Shown here in pieces: positions 1 through 6,849 of a DNA stretch of 35,384 nt (position 1 is its first letter; every line of letters starts with the position of its first letter). The DNA comes from an uncultured Clostridia bacterium (GTDB lineage: Bacteria > Bacillota > Clostridia > TANB77 > CAG-508), in NCBI GenBank assembly GCA_947626205.1, contig CANQRO010000003.1, forward strand, positions 1 through 35,384, written 5' to 3'. A program made the position numbers and the translations under genes. A model generated the notes under the pieces. The model saw only the letters and a program-made list of their open reading frames with translations. It was not told the DNA's origin and made no database searches.

Positions 1-2
1 TT

Positions 3-77
3 TGGTTGGGCTGGCTAGATTCGAACTAGCGCATGCATGAGTCAAAGTCATGTGCCTTACCGCTTGGCTACAGCCCA
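3..77 (-). tRNA. tRNA-Gln (anticodon TTG)
   Basis: Read on the minus strand, the 7-bp acceptor stem TGGGCTG/CAGCCCA closes the cloverleaf and is followed by discriminator A and an encoded CCA. The anticodon arm CATGA-CTTTGAC-TCATG presents TTG, which reads CAA/CAG glutamine codons. The T-arm CTAG-TTCGAAT-CTAG is intact. It lies 16 nt downstream of tRNA-His and is almost certainly co-transcribed with it from the promoter at 215-243. Confidence 0.95.
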
Positions 78-93
78 GTAAAAATTATATTTA

Positions 94-171
94 TGGGGTG
101 GAAGATGGGACTCGAACCCACGGTCTCCAGTGCCACAAACTGGCGCGTTAACCAACTACGCCACATCCACC
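94..171 (-). tRNA. tRNA-His (anticodon GTG)
   Basis: On the minus strand the anticodon arm CCAGT-TTGTGGC-ACTGG carries GTG (histidine). The acceptor stem has the extra G at -1 opposite C73 that is diagnostic for tRNA-His, and CCA is encoded. The T-arm is GTGGG-TTCGAGT-CCCAT. It is the first gene of a His-Gln tRNA unit. Confidence 0.95.
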
Positions 172-176
172 ATATT

Positions 177-210
177 ATTGCACTGTTACTGGGATTTGTA
201 ACAGTGCAAT
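177..210 (-). promoter_or_regulatory. Perfect 13-bp inverted repeat at the 5' end of the tRNA-His transcript
   Basis: The arms ATTGCACTGTTAC (177-189) and GTAACAGTGCAAT (198-210) are exact reverse complements around an 8-nt loop. The predicted transcription start, about 7 nt after the -10 box, falls at the upstream edge of this repeat. It would therefore either fold as the first hairpin of the precursor RNA or act as an operator just past the promoter. There is no T-run, so it is not a terminator. Confidence 0.75.
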
Positions 211-214
211 TAAT

Positions 215-243
215 ATTTTACCCAAATTTTATAAATTTGTCAA
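215..243 (-). promoter_or_regulatory. Promoter of the tRNA-His/tRNA-Gln unit
   Basis: The minus strand reads TTGACA (238-243), a 17-nt spacer, then TAAAAT (215-220). This is near-consensus for the vegetative sigma factor and points at the tRNA genes. Confidence 0.85.
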
Positions 244-295
244 CAGTTTTTTTATATTTTATGCCTAACAAGTAGCATAAAGCAATTTTCCATAT

Positions 296-1006
296 TTATT
301 GTTCTTTTGCCCAAATTATTAATCTTCCTTTACTATCATCTGTACATGTTGTTAAAGAAATCTCTCTTTTTCCAGCTGTATCTCTTGTCACATACTCACC
401 GTCATTTTCTGTAGTTCTATATATGTTATAAATTGTATAAGCAACTTTTGTTCCTGTTTCATAATCTGTTATATAAATTATATCACCGTTAGACAATTGC
501 TTATTTTTTCCAAAGAATGCACCATTACGATAGTTATGTCCAGAAATTGTTGTGTTACCAACCTTATTTAATCCTGGTCCATAATAATATGCTACTGATA
601 CTTCTAATGACTTTATAGTTACCTCATCTAGTATTGGATAATCTACACCTGTTTTTGGTATTTCTATTCTTCCTAATACACCAAAACCTTTATATGTTGG
701 TTTGTTTTTATTGCTTCCTGAACTTTGTCCACCACTACTAGTGCCATCATCTATTTGTCCAATATCGATAACAGTATTTCCTCCTGATGGCTCATCTGAA
801 GGTTCTTCTACGTTATCATCATCTTTTTGTATCATAAAATTTCTCATACTTTCGTCATATTGGTCCATAAAATTTTTTGCATCATTATCTATACTATATT
901 TACGATACATGTCATAACCAACAAATGCAATTAATCCTAATATTAAAATAACTATTATAATTAACACAATTGTAAGAATATTACTATATTTACTATCACT
1001 AAACAT
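296..1006 (-). CDS. Membrane-anchored sortase, class B/D-like
   Basis: This is a transpeptidase that attaches surface proteins to the cell wall or to each other. The protein (236 aa from the start chosen here) has one N-terminal membrane segment, then an acidic Ser/Gly/Asp-rich linker of about 50 residues that probably crosses the wall, then the sortase beta-barrel. Catalytic residues are visible: His157 in ISGHNYRNG, Cys221 in SLTTC, and Arg228 in KGRLIIWA, with the usual short Cys-Arg spacing. The frame opens seven codons upstream, but GGGAGG sits inside those codons eight bases before the ATG at 1006, so I use the inner start. No substrate with an LPXTG-like tail and no pilin gene is in the window. 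The class is uncertain because the TTC motif fits class D and the short C-terminus resembles class B. Confidence 0.85.
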   Translation of the reverse strand: MFSDSKYSNILTIVLIIIVILILGLIAFVGYDMYRKYSIDNDAKNFMDQYDESMRNFMIQKDDDNVEEPSDEPSGGNTVIDIGQIDDGTSSGGQSSGSNKNKPTYKGFGVLGRIEIPKTGVDYPILDEVTIKSLEVSVAYYYGPGLNKVGNTTISGHNYRNGAFFGKNKQLSNGDIIYITDYETGTKVAYTIYNIYRTTENDGEYVTRDTAGKREISLTTCTDDSKGRLIIWAKEQ

Positions 1007-1081
1007 ATATTTTCCTCCCTTTTTCATTTGATTACACCTATATTACTATTATAACATACTTTTTTGCATTTTTATACATAT

Positions 1082-1444
<363 letters not shown>

Positions 1445-1475
1445 TTAAAAGTTTTTCTCAACTTTTTATATTTAA

Positions 1476-3233
1476 CTATTTTATAAGAATTGCTTTTATA
1501 CGTCTTACGCCTGCTGAACTTGCTTCTTCTTTTTGAATTTTAAATGTTCCTAATTCTGATGTGTTTTTAACATGTGGCCCTCCACATAACTCTTTAGACA
1601 CATTTCCTATAGAATATACTGTAACAATATCTGGATATTTTTCAATAAACATGCACTCTGCTCCAGATTTTATTGCATCTTCTTTTTTCATTTCCTGTAC
1701 AGTTACAGGTAAAGCTTGTTTTATCCATTCATTTACTAAGTCTTCTACTTTTTTCTTTTCTTCATCTGTAAGCTTATGGTCACAAGAAAAATCGAATCTC
1801 ATTCTTTCTGGTGTAATGTTTGACCCTTTTTGATGTACATCTTTATTTATTACAATTTTTAATGCAGCATTTAAAAGATGTGTTGCTGTATGATAACAAA
1901 TTGTTTCTGGGCTTTGATCAGCAAGTCCTCCTTTAAATTTTTGTTCTGAACCCATTCTAGATTTTTCTTGATGTTCTTTATATAGTTTTTGAAAATTCTC
2001 CATATCTATTGTGAATCCTTGTTCTTTTGCTAAATCACTTGTTACTTCTGGTGGGAAACCATATGTATCATATAAATGAAATACAATTTGTCCATCTATT
2101 TTTGTTTGATTTTCTTTCTTCAACCTTAAAATTACTTTTTCAAATTCTCTTTCGCCATTTGCAAGTGTTTTTATAAATTTATCTTTTTCTTCTATTAAAA
2201 CCTTTTTAATTTCTTCTCTATTTTTTTCTAATTCTGGATACATCTCTTTTAAAACATCTATATTTAAATCTATTAAATTAGATAACTCATTTAAATCTAT
2301 TTGTAATTTATTCAAATGTCTTGTCATTCTACGAATTAATCTTCTTAAAATATACCCTCTATCTACATTGCTAGGTCTTCCACCATCAGAAATAATCATT
2401 ATACTACAACGTAAATGCTCTGCTACAATTCTTCTAGAACTTATATCATCACTTTTTGCAAGATTTTTTAATTCTTCCATAATTGGTGCAAATATTTCTG
2501 TATCATATGGTGTTTCTTTTCCTTGAAGTAGCATTGCCATTCTTTCAAGTCCAAGTCCTGTATCTACATTTCTTTGTTTTAGTTTTGAATATGTACCATC
2601 TTTAGATTTGTAATATTCCATAAATACATTATTCCATATTTCAACATACTTTCCGCAACCACAAGATGGATCACAATTTTCTGAACAAGCTTCTTTTCCA
2701 GTATCATAAAACATCTCTGTATCTGGTCCACATGGTCCTTCTTCTCCTGCTATCCACCAGTTATCATCTTTTCCAAAATAATAAATATGATCTTTTGGCA
2801 TTCCTACCTTTTCCCATATTTTTGCAGATTCTTCGTCTTTTGGTGCATCTTCATCACCTTTAAATACTGTCACAAATAATTTTTCTACTGGAATACCTAA
2901 TTCCTTTGTTAAAAACTCGAAACTCATTTTTATAGATTCTTCTTTGAAATAATCTCCTAAAGACCAATTTCCAAGCATTTCAAAATATGTTAAATGACGG
3001 TTATCTCCTACTTCATCAATATCTACTGTTCTAACACATTTTTGATAATCTGTAAGACGTGTTCCTTCTGGATGTTTTTCTCCTAATAGATATGGTACAA
3101 GTGGTTGCATTCCAGCTGTTGTAAATAGAACTGATGGATCATTTTCTGGAATTAATGGTGCACTTGGTATTACTTTATGTCCATGGTTTTCAAAAAATTT
3201 TAAATATTTATTACGAATATTAATTGCCTTCAT
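1476..3233 (-). CDS. alaS: Alanyl-tRNA synthetase, short form without C-Ala domain
   Basis: Charges tRNA-Ala with alanine and clears mischarged Ser/Gly. The N-terminal class II core is present (start MKAINIRNKYLKFFENHG, motif 3 GLGLERMAML), as is a cysteine-rich insert CSENCDPSCGCG. The editing domain has both metal-binding signatures, HTATH and CGGPH. The protein stops at SSAGVRRIKAILIK, exactly where the editing domain ends. It has 585 residues against roughly 870 for usual bacterial enzymes, so the C-terminal coiled coil and C-Ala (DHHA1) domain are absent. Only 46 bp separate the stop from the next gene, so no shifted remnant exists. An ATG two codons upstream is only 3 nt from GGAG, so the second ATG (3233), 9 nt from it, is preferred. 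Confidence 0.93.
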   Translation of the reverse strand: MKAINIRNKYLKFFENHGHKVIPSAPLIPENDPSVLFTTAGMQPLVPYLLGEKHPEGTRLTDYQKCVRTVDIDEVGDNRHLTYFEMLGNWSLGDYFKEESIKMSFEFLTKELGIPVEKLFVTVFKGDEDAPKDEESAKIWEKVGMPKDHIYYFGKDDNWWIAGEEGPCGPDTEMFYDTGKEACSENCDPSCGCGKYVEIWNNVFMEYYKSKDGTYSKLKQRNVDTGLGLERMAMLLQGKETPYDTEIFAPIMEELKNLAKSDDISSRRIVAEHLRCSIMIISDGGRPSNVDRGYILRRLIRRMTRHLNKLQIDLNELSNLIDLNIDVLKEMYPELEKNREEIKKVLIEEKDKFIKTLANGEREFEKVILRLKKENQTKIDGQIVFHLYDTYGFPPEVTSDLAKEQGFTIDMENFQKLYKEHQEKSRMGSEQKFKGGLADQSPETICYHTATHLLNAALKIVINKDVHQKGSNITPERMRFDFSCDHKLTDEEKKKVEDLVNEWIKQALPVTVQEMKKEDAIKSGAECMFIEKYPDIVTVYSIGNVSKELCGGPHVKNTSELGTFKIQKEEASSAGVRRIKAILIK

Positions 3234-3267
3234 TAGCATTATCTCCTTTTAGTTTAATATGTTAAAA

Positions 3268-3296
3268 ATTATAATACAATTATATAAAAAAAGCAA
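3268..3296 (-). promoter_or_regulatory. Probable promoter of alaS
   Basis: Minus-strand TTGCTT (3291-3296), 17-nt spacer, TATAAT (3268-3273). The predicted leader is only about 30 nt, leaving no room for a T-box. The remaining gap up to 3478 is AT-rich, with an 8-bp inverted repeat ATGTGCAT/ATGCACAT near 3390-3420 of unknown meaning. Confidence 0.7.
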
Positions 3297-3478
3297 TTAT
3301 AATATATAAAATATCTATATTTTACAATAGTATATTATATTAATTGTTTAACTTATTAAATTACTTTTATATGAAAAGTGCATTCGACATATGTGCATTT
3401 TACTTCACAAATATGCACATAGACTAATGTAACTTAACCTTATTGTATAACACTTCGATTTTTACTATACAATAAAAA

Positions 3479-3519
3479 TACAATGAAGAAAACCAAATTA
3501 CTTAGTTTTCTTCATTGTA
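3479..3519 (-). terminator. Rho-independent terminator of the SleB-like gene
   Basis: Perfect 15-bp arms (3479-3493 and 3505-3519) around an 11-nt loop, followed on the minus strand by TTTTTATTG. It starts 4 nt after the stop codon. Confidence 0.9.
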
Positions 3520-3522
3520 CTT

Positions 3523-4416
3523 TTACTCTGAATAAACCCGCCGAAAATTGTGATCACCTATGGTCACCTTGACCCTTACGTTTTTTACTTTACTTAACTC
3601 TTCCATACGGTTTACAGTTAAGAAGTATAAGGCACCACCTTCCCAGTATTTAGAATCGGTTATACCGACTCTACTTGCTTCTTCTTTTAACAACTCTTCC
3701 GTTATGTTAGAGCCCTTAAAAGCCTCTGCTACAGCTTGTCTTATTTCTGTTGTTACATTATCATTTGTAACAACTTTTTTACAAGCTATTATTTCTCCAT
3801 TACTATATGGAGAAAACTGGTTTTTGTCGGCAATAATTTCTGAAATAGTGTCCGGAAACTTTTTAGAAGTTCTTCTGTTACGAATTACTTCTGCAACAGC
3901 TAGCTTTCCTTCATATGATTGATTGTTTGCTTCGGCATATACTAGCCGGCAAACATAATCAAATTCATCGGCTGTTAATTCCATTTTTTCCAGTTCTTCC
4001 GCTGTGGGGTAGTAGTCACCTTCAACTACTGTTCTTGCTGTTCTGGTCATGCTAAGTGTCATCACACTTGAAGAAACTTGCGTTTCCACTTTAACAGCAT
4101 TTAATGCTGACTTTACTTTTAGATCGACCTCTTTTTTATAGAGTTCTTCTTCTCTGTCTTCCATTTGGTCATCTAAATCCGCTTTCCAAGATGCGATACT
4201 CATCGCAGCATTTGCTACATTTATCTCCCTTTGATGGAGTTCTTCCTCTTTTGTAGAAAGCTCTGCTTCCCACATATTGAGGAATTCTTCTTTCTTACTC
4301 AAAGAGTAGATTCTGATTGCTACGATTACACATAGCACCGTAGCAACTATCATAAGTGTTATACTTATAACACCTATAATAGCTACACGTCTTGCCCACT
4401 TGCTTCTACTTTGCAT
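3523..4416 (-). CDS. Membrane-anchored cell wall hydrolase, SleB/CwlJ (Hydrolase_2) type
   Basis: Predicted to cleave peptidoglycan outside the membrane. Order of parts in 297 aa: basic N-terminus and one membrane helix (about 10-35); a long charged coiled coil rich in Glu/Lys (about 38-105); a linker; and the catalytic domain from about residue 150. That domain has the family signature CRLVYAEANNQ with the probable catalytic Glu162 and ends in IGDHNFRR. Spore-cortex SleB normally carries a signal peptide and a PGB domain; here a membrane anchor and coil replace them, so a vegetative role is equally possible. AAGGAG precedes the ATG. It is a one-gene unit with its own promoter and terminator. 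Its codon use differs from most neighbours: it has three in-frame CGG arginine codons (including the conserved Arg of CRLVYAEA). Confidence 0.85.
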   Translation of the reverse strand: MQSRSKWARRVAIIGVISITLMIVATVLCVIVAIRIYSLSKKEEFLNMWEAELSTKEEELHQREINVANAAMSIASWKADLDDQMEDREEELYKKEVDLKVKSALNAVKVETQVSSSVMTLSMTRTARTVVEGDYYPTAEELEKMELTADEFDYVCRLVYAEANNQSYEGKLAVAEVIRNRRTSKKFPDTISEIIADKNQFSPYSNGEIIACKKVVTNDNVTTEIRQAVAEAFKGSNITEELLKEEASRVGITDSKYWEGGALYFLTVNRMEELSKVKNVRVKVTIGDHNFRRVYSE

Positions 4417-4486
4417 TTTTTTAATTCTCCTTATGTTTATTTATTATCTATGTAAAATCTATTCTTACAGAACAGATGTAAAAAAT

Positions 4487-4519
4487 GCTACCGCCTAACA
4501 ACCACTTTGGCGGGTATGC
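4487..4519 (-). promoter_or_regulatory. GC-rich hairpin in the leader of the SleB-like gene
   Basis: CCGCC (4491-4495) pairs with GGCGG (4509-4513) across a 13-nt loop in an otherwise AT-rich leader of about 125 nt between the promoter and the ATG at 4416. It lacks a T-run. A regulatory or RNA-stabilising role is inferred only. Confidence 0.4.
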
Positions 4520-4548
4520 TTAAAAAGCAATACATTTTGTATAATTAT

Positions 4549-4577
4549 ATTTTATTACATTTTATGTAAAATGTCAA
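4549..4577 (-). promoter_or_regulatory. Promoter of the SleB-like gene
   Basis: Minus-strand TTGACA (4572-4577), 17-nt spacer, TAAAAT (4549-4554): a near-consensus vegetative promoter located just after the oapA-like gene. Confidence 0.8.
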
Positions 4578-4627
4578 ATTATATAAGCTTTTCAAGCTCT
4601 TTTAGAGATACTTTTGGCTTTCTTTTT

Positions 4628-5176
4628 TTATTCTTCTTTTTTCTCTTTATAAAACGGTTTTAATATATTAGAAACAATCCATATTATTTTTCCACTTTTT
4701 GCTTTTGCAAAACCTTTTCCTAAAGCTTTTCCTCCAACAGTTAATGATGCTACTAACGCACTTATTAAAAATTGCAATGGAAAATTAAGTTGATAAATAG
4801 CTGTTATTTTCATAGCAATAATTGCACTTATTGCTCCACTTAATACTCCGCATATGTCTCCAATTACATCTGCACAAATATTAGCTACTTTTGCAGAATT
4901 TCTAATTAATTTTACTGCTGTTTTAGCACCTGGTATTTTTTTACTTGCTTTTGCATGAAATTCTTCCTCACCTGCTACTGTTACTGCTACTCCTATTATA
5001 TCAAAAACAATACCAACTATAATAACAATAAGTAAAATTATTATTGCTGGAATAAGATTAATATCATTAATTGCTGTTGTTGATATGTACGAAAAAAATA
5101 ACGATAATATAAATGTTATTATAAATACTTCTATAAACCATTTTACATTTTCGTTATTATTATTATTTCTTTTCAA
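4628..5176 (-). CDS. oapA: OapA-like integral membrane protein (CorB/DUF21-like), probable OLE RNA partner
   Basis: A small membrane protein of 182 aa with about four membrane segments (roughly 14-34, 41-65, 103-125, 133-150) and a basic cytoplasmic loop between the second and third. The loop region holds the conserved-looking stretches GVAVTVAGEEEFHAKASKK and ADVIGDICGVLSG, which I associate with proteins often annotated CorB. In species with OLE RNA, OapA is a membrane protein of this size encoded just downstream of the RNA, as seen here. The start is TTG, with GAGG 8 nt upstream. After the stop, the +1 frame continues as KPKVSLKELEKLI before a stop, so a longer C-terminus may have been lost or shifted at an A-run. 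Without the RNA context it would simply be called a CorB-like protein. Confidence 0.72.
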   Translation of the reverse strand: MKRNNNNNENVKWFIEVFIITFILSLFFSYISTTAINDINLIPAIIILLIVIIVGIVFDIIGVAVTVAGEEEFHAKASKKIPGAKTAVKLIRNSAKVANICADVIGDICGVLSGAISAIIAMKITAIYQLNFPLQFLISALVASLTVGGKALGKGFAKAKSGKIIWIVSNILKPFYKEKKEE

Positions 5177-5199
5177 AATTATATCCTCACTTTATATTA

Positions 5200-5807
5200 T
5201 TGAATATTTAAACACTTAAATATATGTTATGATGGTAAAAGTCTAAGTAAACTTTGTAGTATAGGTCCAGTTGAGTTTCTCTATTTTCTACTAAACATTA
5301 CTGTTTAGTTGTTTCCATTTAAAGAAAATATTTTTTTAAATTTAAAAATTAAAAAAATACCAGACAGCCACTAAAATCTACACCTTAATCCTTAGACTTC
5401 CTTGCAAATATATGCAAACATTCTAGAAGTTTTCCTTAAAATATTGTATCTATTACTAGTCTTTTTCGCAACAACAATTTCATAACCATACTTTCTTATT
5501 ACTTAGCTATTGTAATGAAAAAGCATTTAAAGTTAATCCCAAACTCATCACTCAAGACAGGCTACTCTATATATTGTGTCTTGGCACTTTATATAGGTTT
5601 TACTTAATTAGTCTTAATTAAGCCTCCGCGATAGTAGGGGAACATTTATATGTATGCCATTACATATTTCCCTATTATCTTTACTCCCTAAAAGCACACA
5701 GAACTGGGCGTTTTGCGCACAATCAAGAAACTTCATCGATATGCCCTTTAGTGGATTTTTAGCCCCACCCTCGTAATAGACAATATTACTAGAATAATGC
5801 ACCATCT
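5200..5807 (-). ncRNA. ole: Probable OLE RNA (ornate large extremophilic RNA)
   Basis: About 600 nt without a credible gene, transcribed from its own strong promoter toward the oapA-like gene. It is rich in helices: TATGTA/TACATA nested in GGGAA/TTCCC (5638-5672), an 8-bp stem with a 4-nt loop (5603-5622), CAAGACA/TGTCTTG (5553-5583), and an 8-bp stem capped by a GTAA (GNRA) loop (5290-5309). The 5' third is much richer in G and C than other intergenic DNA here. A 63-codon frame at 5614-5805 begins at the predicted first nucleotides of the RNA and so has no ribosome binding site. OLE RNAs are about 600 nt and lie directly upstream of oapA. The match is by size, position and partner; I could not align it to the family model. 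The 3' end is approximate. Confidence 0.68.
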
Positions 5808-5813
5808 TTTTTT

Positions 5814-5842
5814 ATTATAGCATATATTTTTAAATTTATCAA
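5814..5842 (-). promoter_or_regulatory. Strong promoter of the probable OLE RNA
   Basis: Minus-strand TTGATA (5837-5842), 17-nt spacer ending in TGC, then TATAAT (5814-5819): an extended -10 promoter. Predicted start at about 5806-5807. Confidence 0.85.
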
Positions 5843-6020
5843 AATAAAAATAATTTTTTTTTAATTATTGTTAGTATTATTTAACTTCAATATAATCATC
5901 ATTTTGGTAAATTTATCCATATCACTTTTTTTCTTTAATTTACTCGTTTTTTCTTCGTTTTTCATTATATTAAGCTTATATAGATATATTATACTGCTTG
6001 TTTTTGCTAGAAATCAATAT

Positions 6021-6039
6021 AAAAAGGCAGTTTCCTGCC
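6021..6039 (-). terminator. Terminator of spoVT
   Basis: Minus strand GGCAG-GAAA-CTGCC followed by TTTTTAT; compact hairpin with a GNRA loop, 9 nt after the spoVT stop. Confidence 0.85.
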
Positions 6040-6048
6040 CTCTTTATA

Positions 6049-6603
6049 CTAAATTTCCATTTGGCTACCTAAAAAACCTGCTGCAGATTGTACAACTTTT
6101 AATTCAGCATCACCCATTTTTGCATTATTATCTTTAGATAACAATATTACACTTCCTATTACATCCCCTTGTGAAATTATAGGATATACAACTTGTGAAT
6201 TATATCTTCTTTCTTTATTATCATTTTTAGTTATTGGGATTGAAACTTCATTATTTTCTTTGCTTGTATAAACTTCTTTATCTTCTAAAAGTTGCTCTAA
6301 TTCAGCACTTAAATCTTGTTCTAAAAATTCCTTTTTAGAGCCTCCAGATACTGCAATTACTGTATCTTTGTCTGTAATACATGCAATATGTCCTGTTGTT
6401 TTTGCTAAAGTTTCTGCATATCCTGTCGCAAACTCAGAAAGTTCTCCAATTGGTGAATATTTTTTAAGTATAACTTCTCCTTCTTTATCTGTAAATATTT
6501 CTAAAGGATCACCTTCTTTTATTCTTAATGTTTTTCTTATTTCTTTTGGAATAACTATTCTTCCTAAATCATCAATTCGTCTTACAACACCTGTTGCTTT
6601 CAA
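6049..6603 (-). CDS. spoVT: Stage V sporulation protein T (AbrB-GAF regulator)
   Basis: A forespore transcription regulator that tunes sigma-G dependent genes in spore formers. The 184-aa protein has an N-terminal AbrB/SpoVT swapped-hairpin DNA-binding domain (MKATGVVRRIDDLGRIVIP, to about residue 50) and a C-terminal GAF-like domain (about 55-184). This is the usual SpoVT architecture and length. Translation starts at TTG, with GGAGG 9 nt upstream. It is a single-gene unit with its own terminator and a sporulation-type promoter upstream. Its presence is the clearest sign that the host forms spores. Confidence 0.93.
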   Translation of the reverse strand: MKATGVVRRIDDLGRIVIPKEIRKTLRIKEGDPLEIFTDKEGEVILKKYSPIGELSEFATGYAETLAKTTGHIACITDKDTVIAVSGGSKKEFLEQDLSAELEQLLEDKEVYTSKENNEVSIPITKNDNKERRYNSQVVYPIISQGDVIGSVILLSKDNNAKMGDAELKVVQSAAGFLGSQMEI

Positions 6604-6677
6604 AACTATTTCCCTCCTTCTTATTTACTATGAATTTATATTTTTCATAGTTTTATTAGCATTTTTGTTTATAACTT

Positions 6678-6707
6678 TATTATTGCAAATGAAGGATTTT
6701 TTATGCA
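6678..6707 (-). promoter_or_regulatory. Sigma-G/F-like promoter of spoVT
   Basis: Minus-strand TGCATA (6702-6707), 16-nt spacer, CAATAATA (6678-6685). This resembles forespore sigma-G promoters (TGMATA / CATAMTA type), the class expected for spoVT. The leader to the TTG is about 65 nt. Confidence 0.5.
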
Positions 6708-6817
6708 TTTTTTTGACAATTTTTTATTTTTAAAAAATACATCAGTTAAACTTCTTACTATGCCACTATTGATATATTATTATATTTACCATTTACAATG
6801 ATTTATATTTATAGAAG

Positions 6818-6849
6818 TAAACGAGAACTAAAAATTTAGTTCTCGTTTA
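6818..6849 (-). terminator. Hairpin overlapping the stop of the KAP NTPase gene
   Basis: Perfect 14-bp arms (6818-6831, 6836-6849) around a 4-nt loop; the stop codon lies in the stem. The following minus-strand sequence CTTCTATAAATA is only moderately T-rich, so the hairpin is strong but termination is less certain. Confidence 0.65.

Noticed and set aside
3240-3478. A T-box riboswitch before alaS
   Set aside because: The promoter at 3268-3296 leaves only about 30 nt of leader. The further upstream repeats show no T-box sequence or antiterminator.
5614-5805. A 63-codon open frame starting ATG GTG CAT
   Set aside because: The predicted transcript starts within a base or two of this ATG, so there is no ribosome binding site. 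The region is hairpin-rich and better explained as the 5' part of a structured RNA.
5200-5807. tmRNA, RNase P RNA, 6S RNA or SRP RNA
   Set aside because: I see no tag reading frame or CCA-ended acceptor, no RNase P core sequences, no long 6S-like central bubble pairing and no SRP tetraloop motif. Size and the oapA neighbour fit OLE better.
6604-6733. A plus-strand gene over the spoVT promoter region
   Set aside because: The open frame there is a low-complexity shadow with no ribosome binding site.
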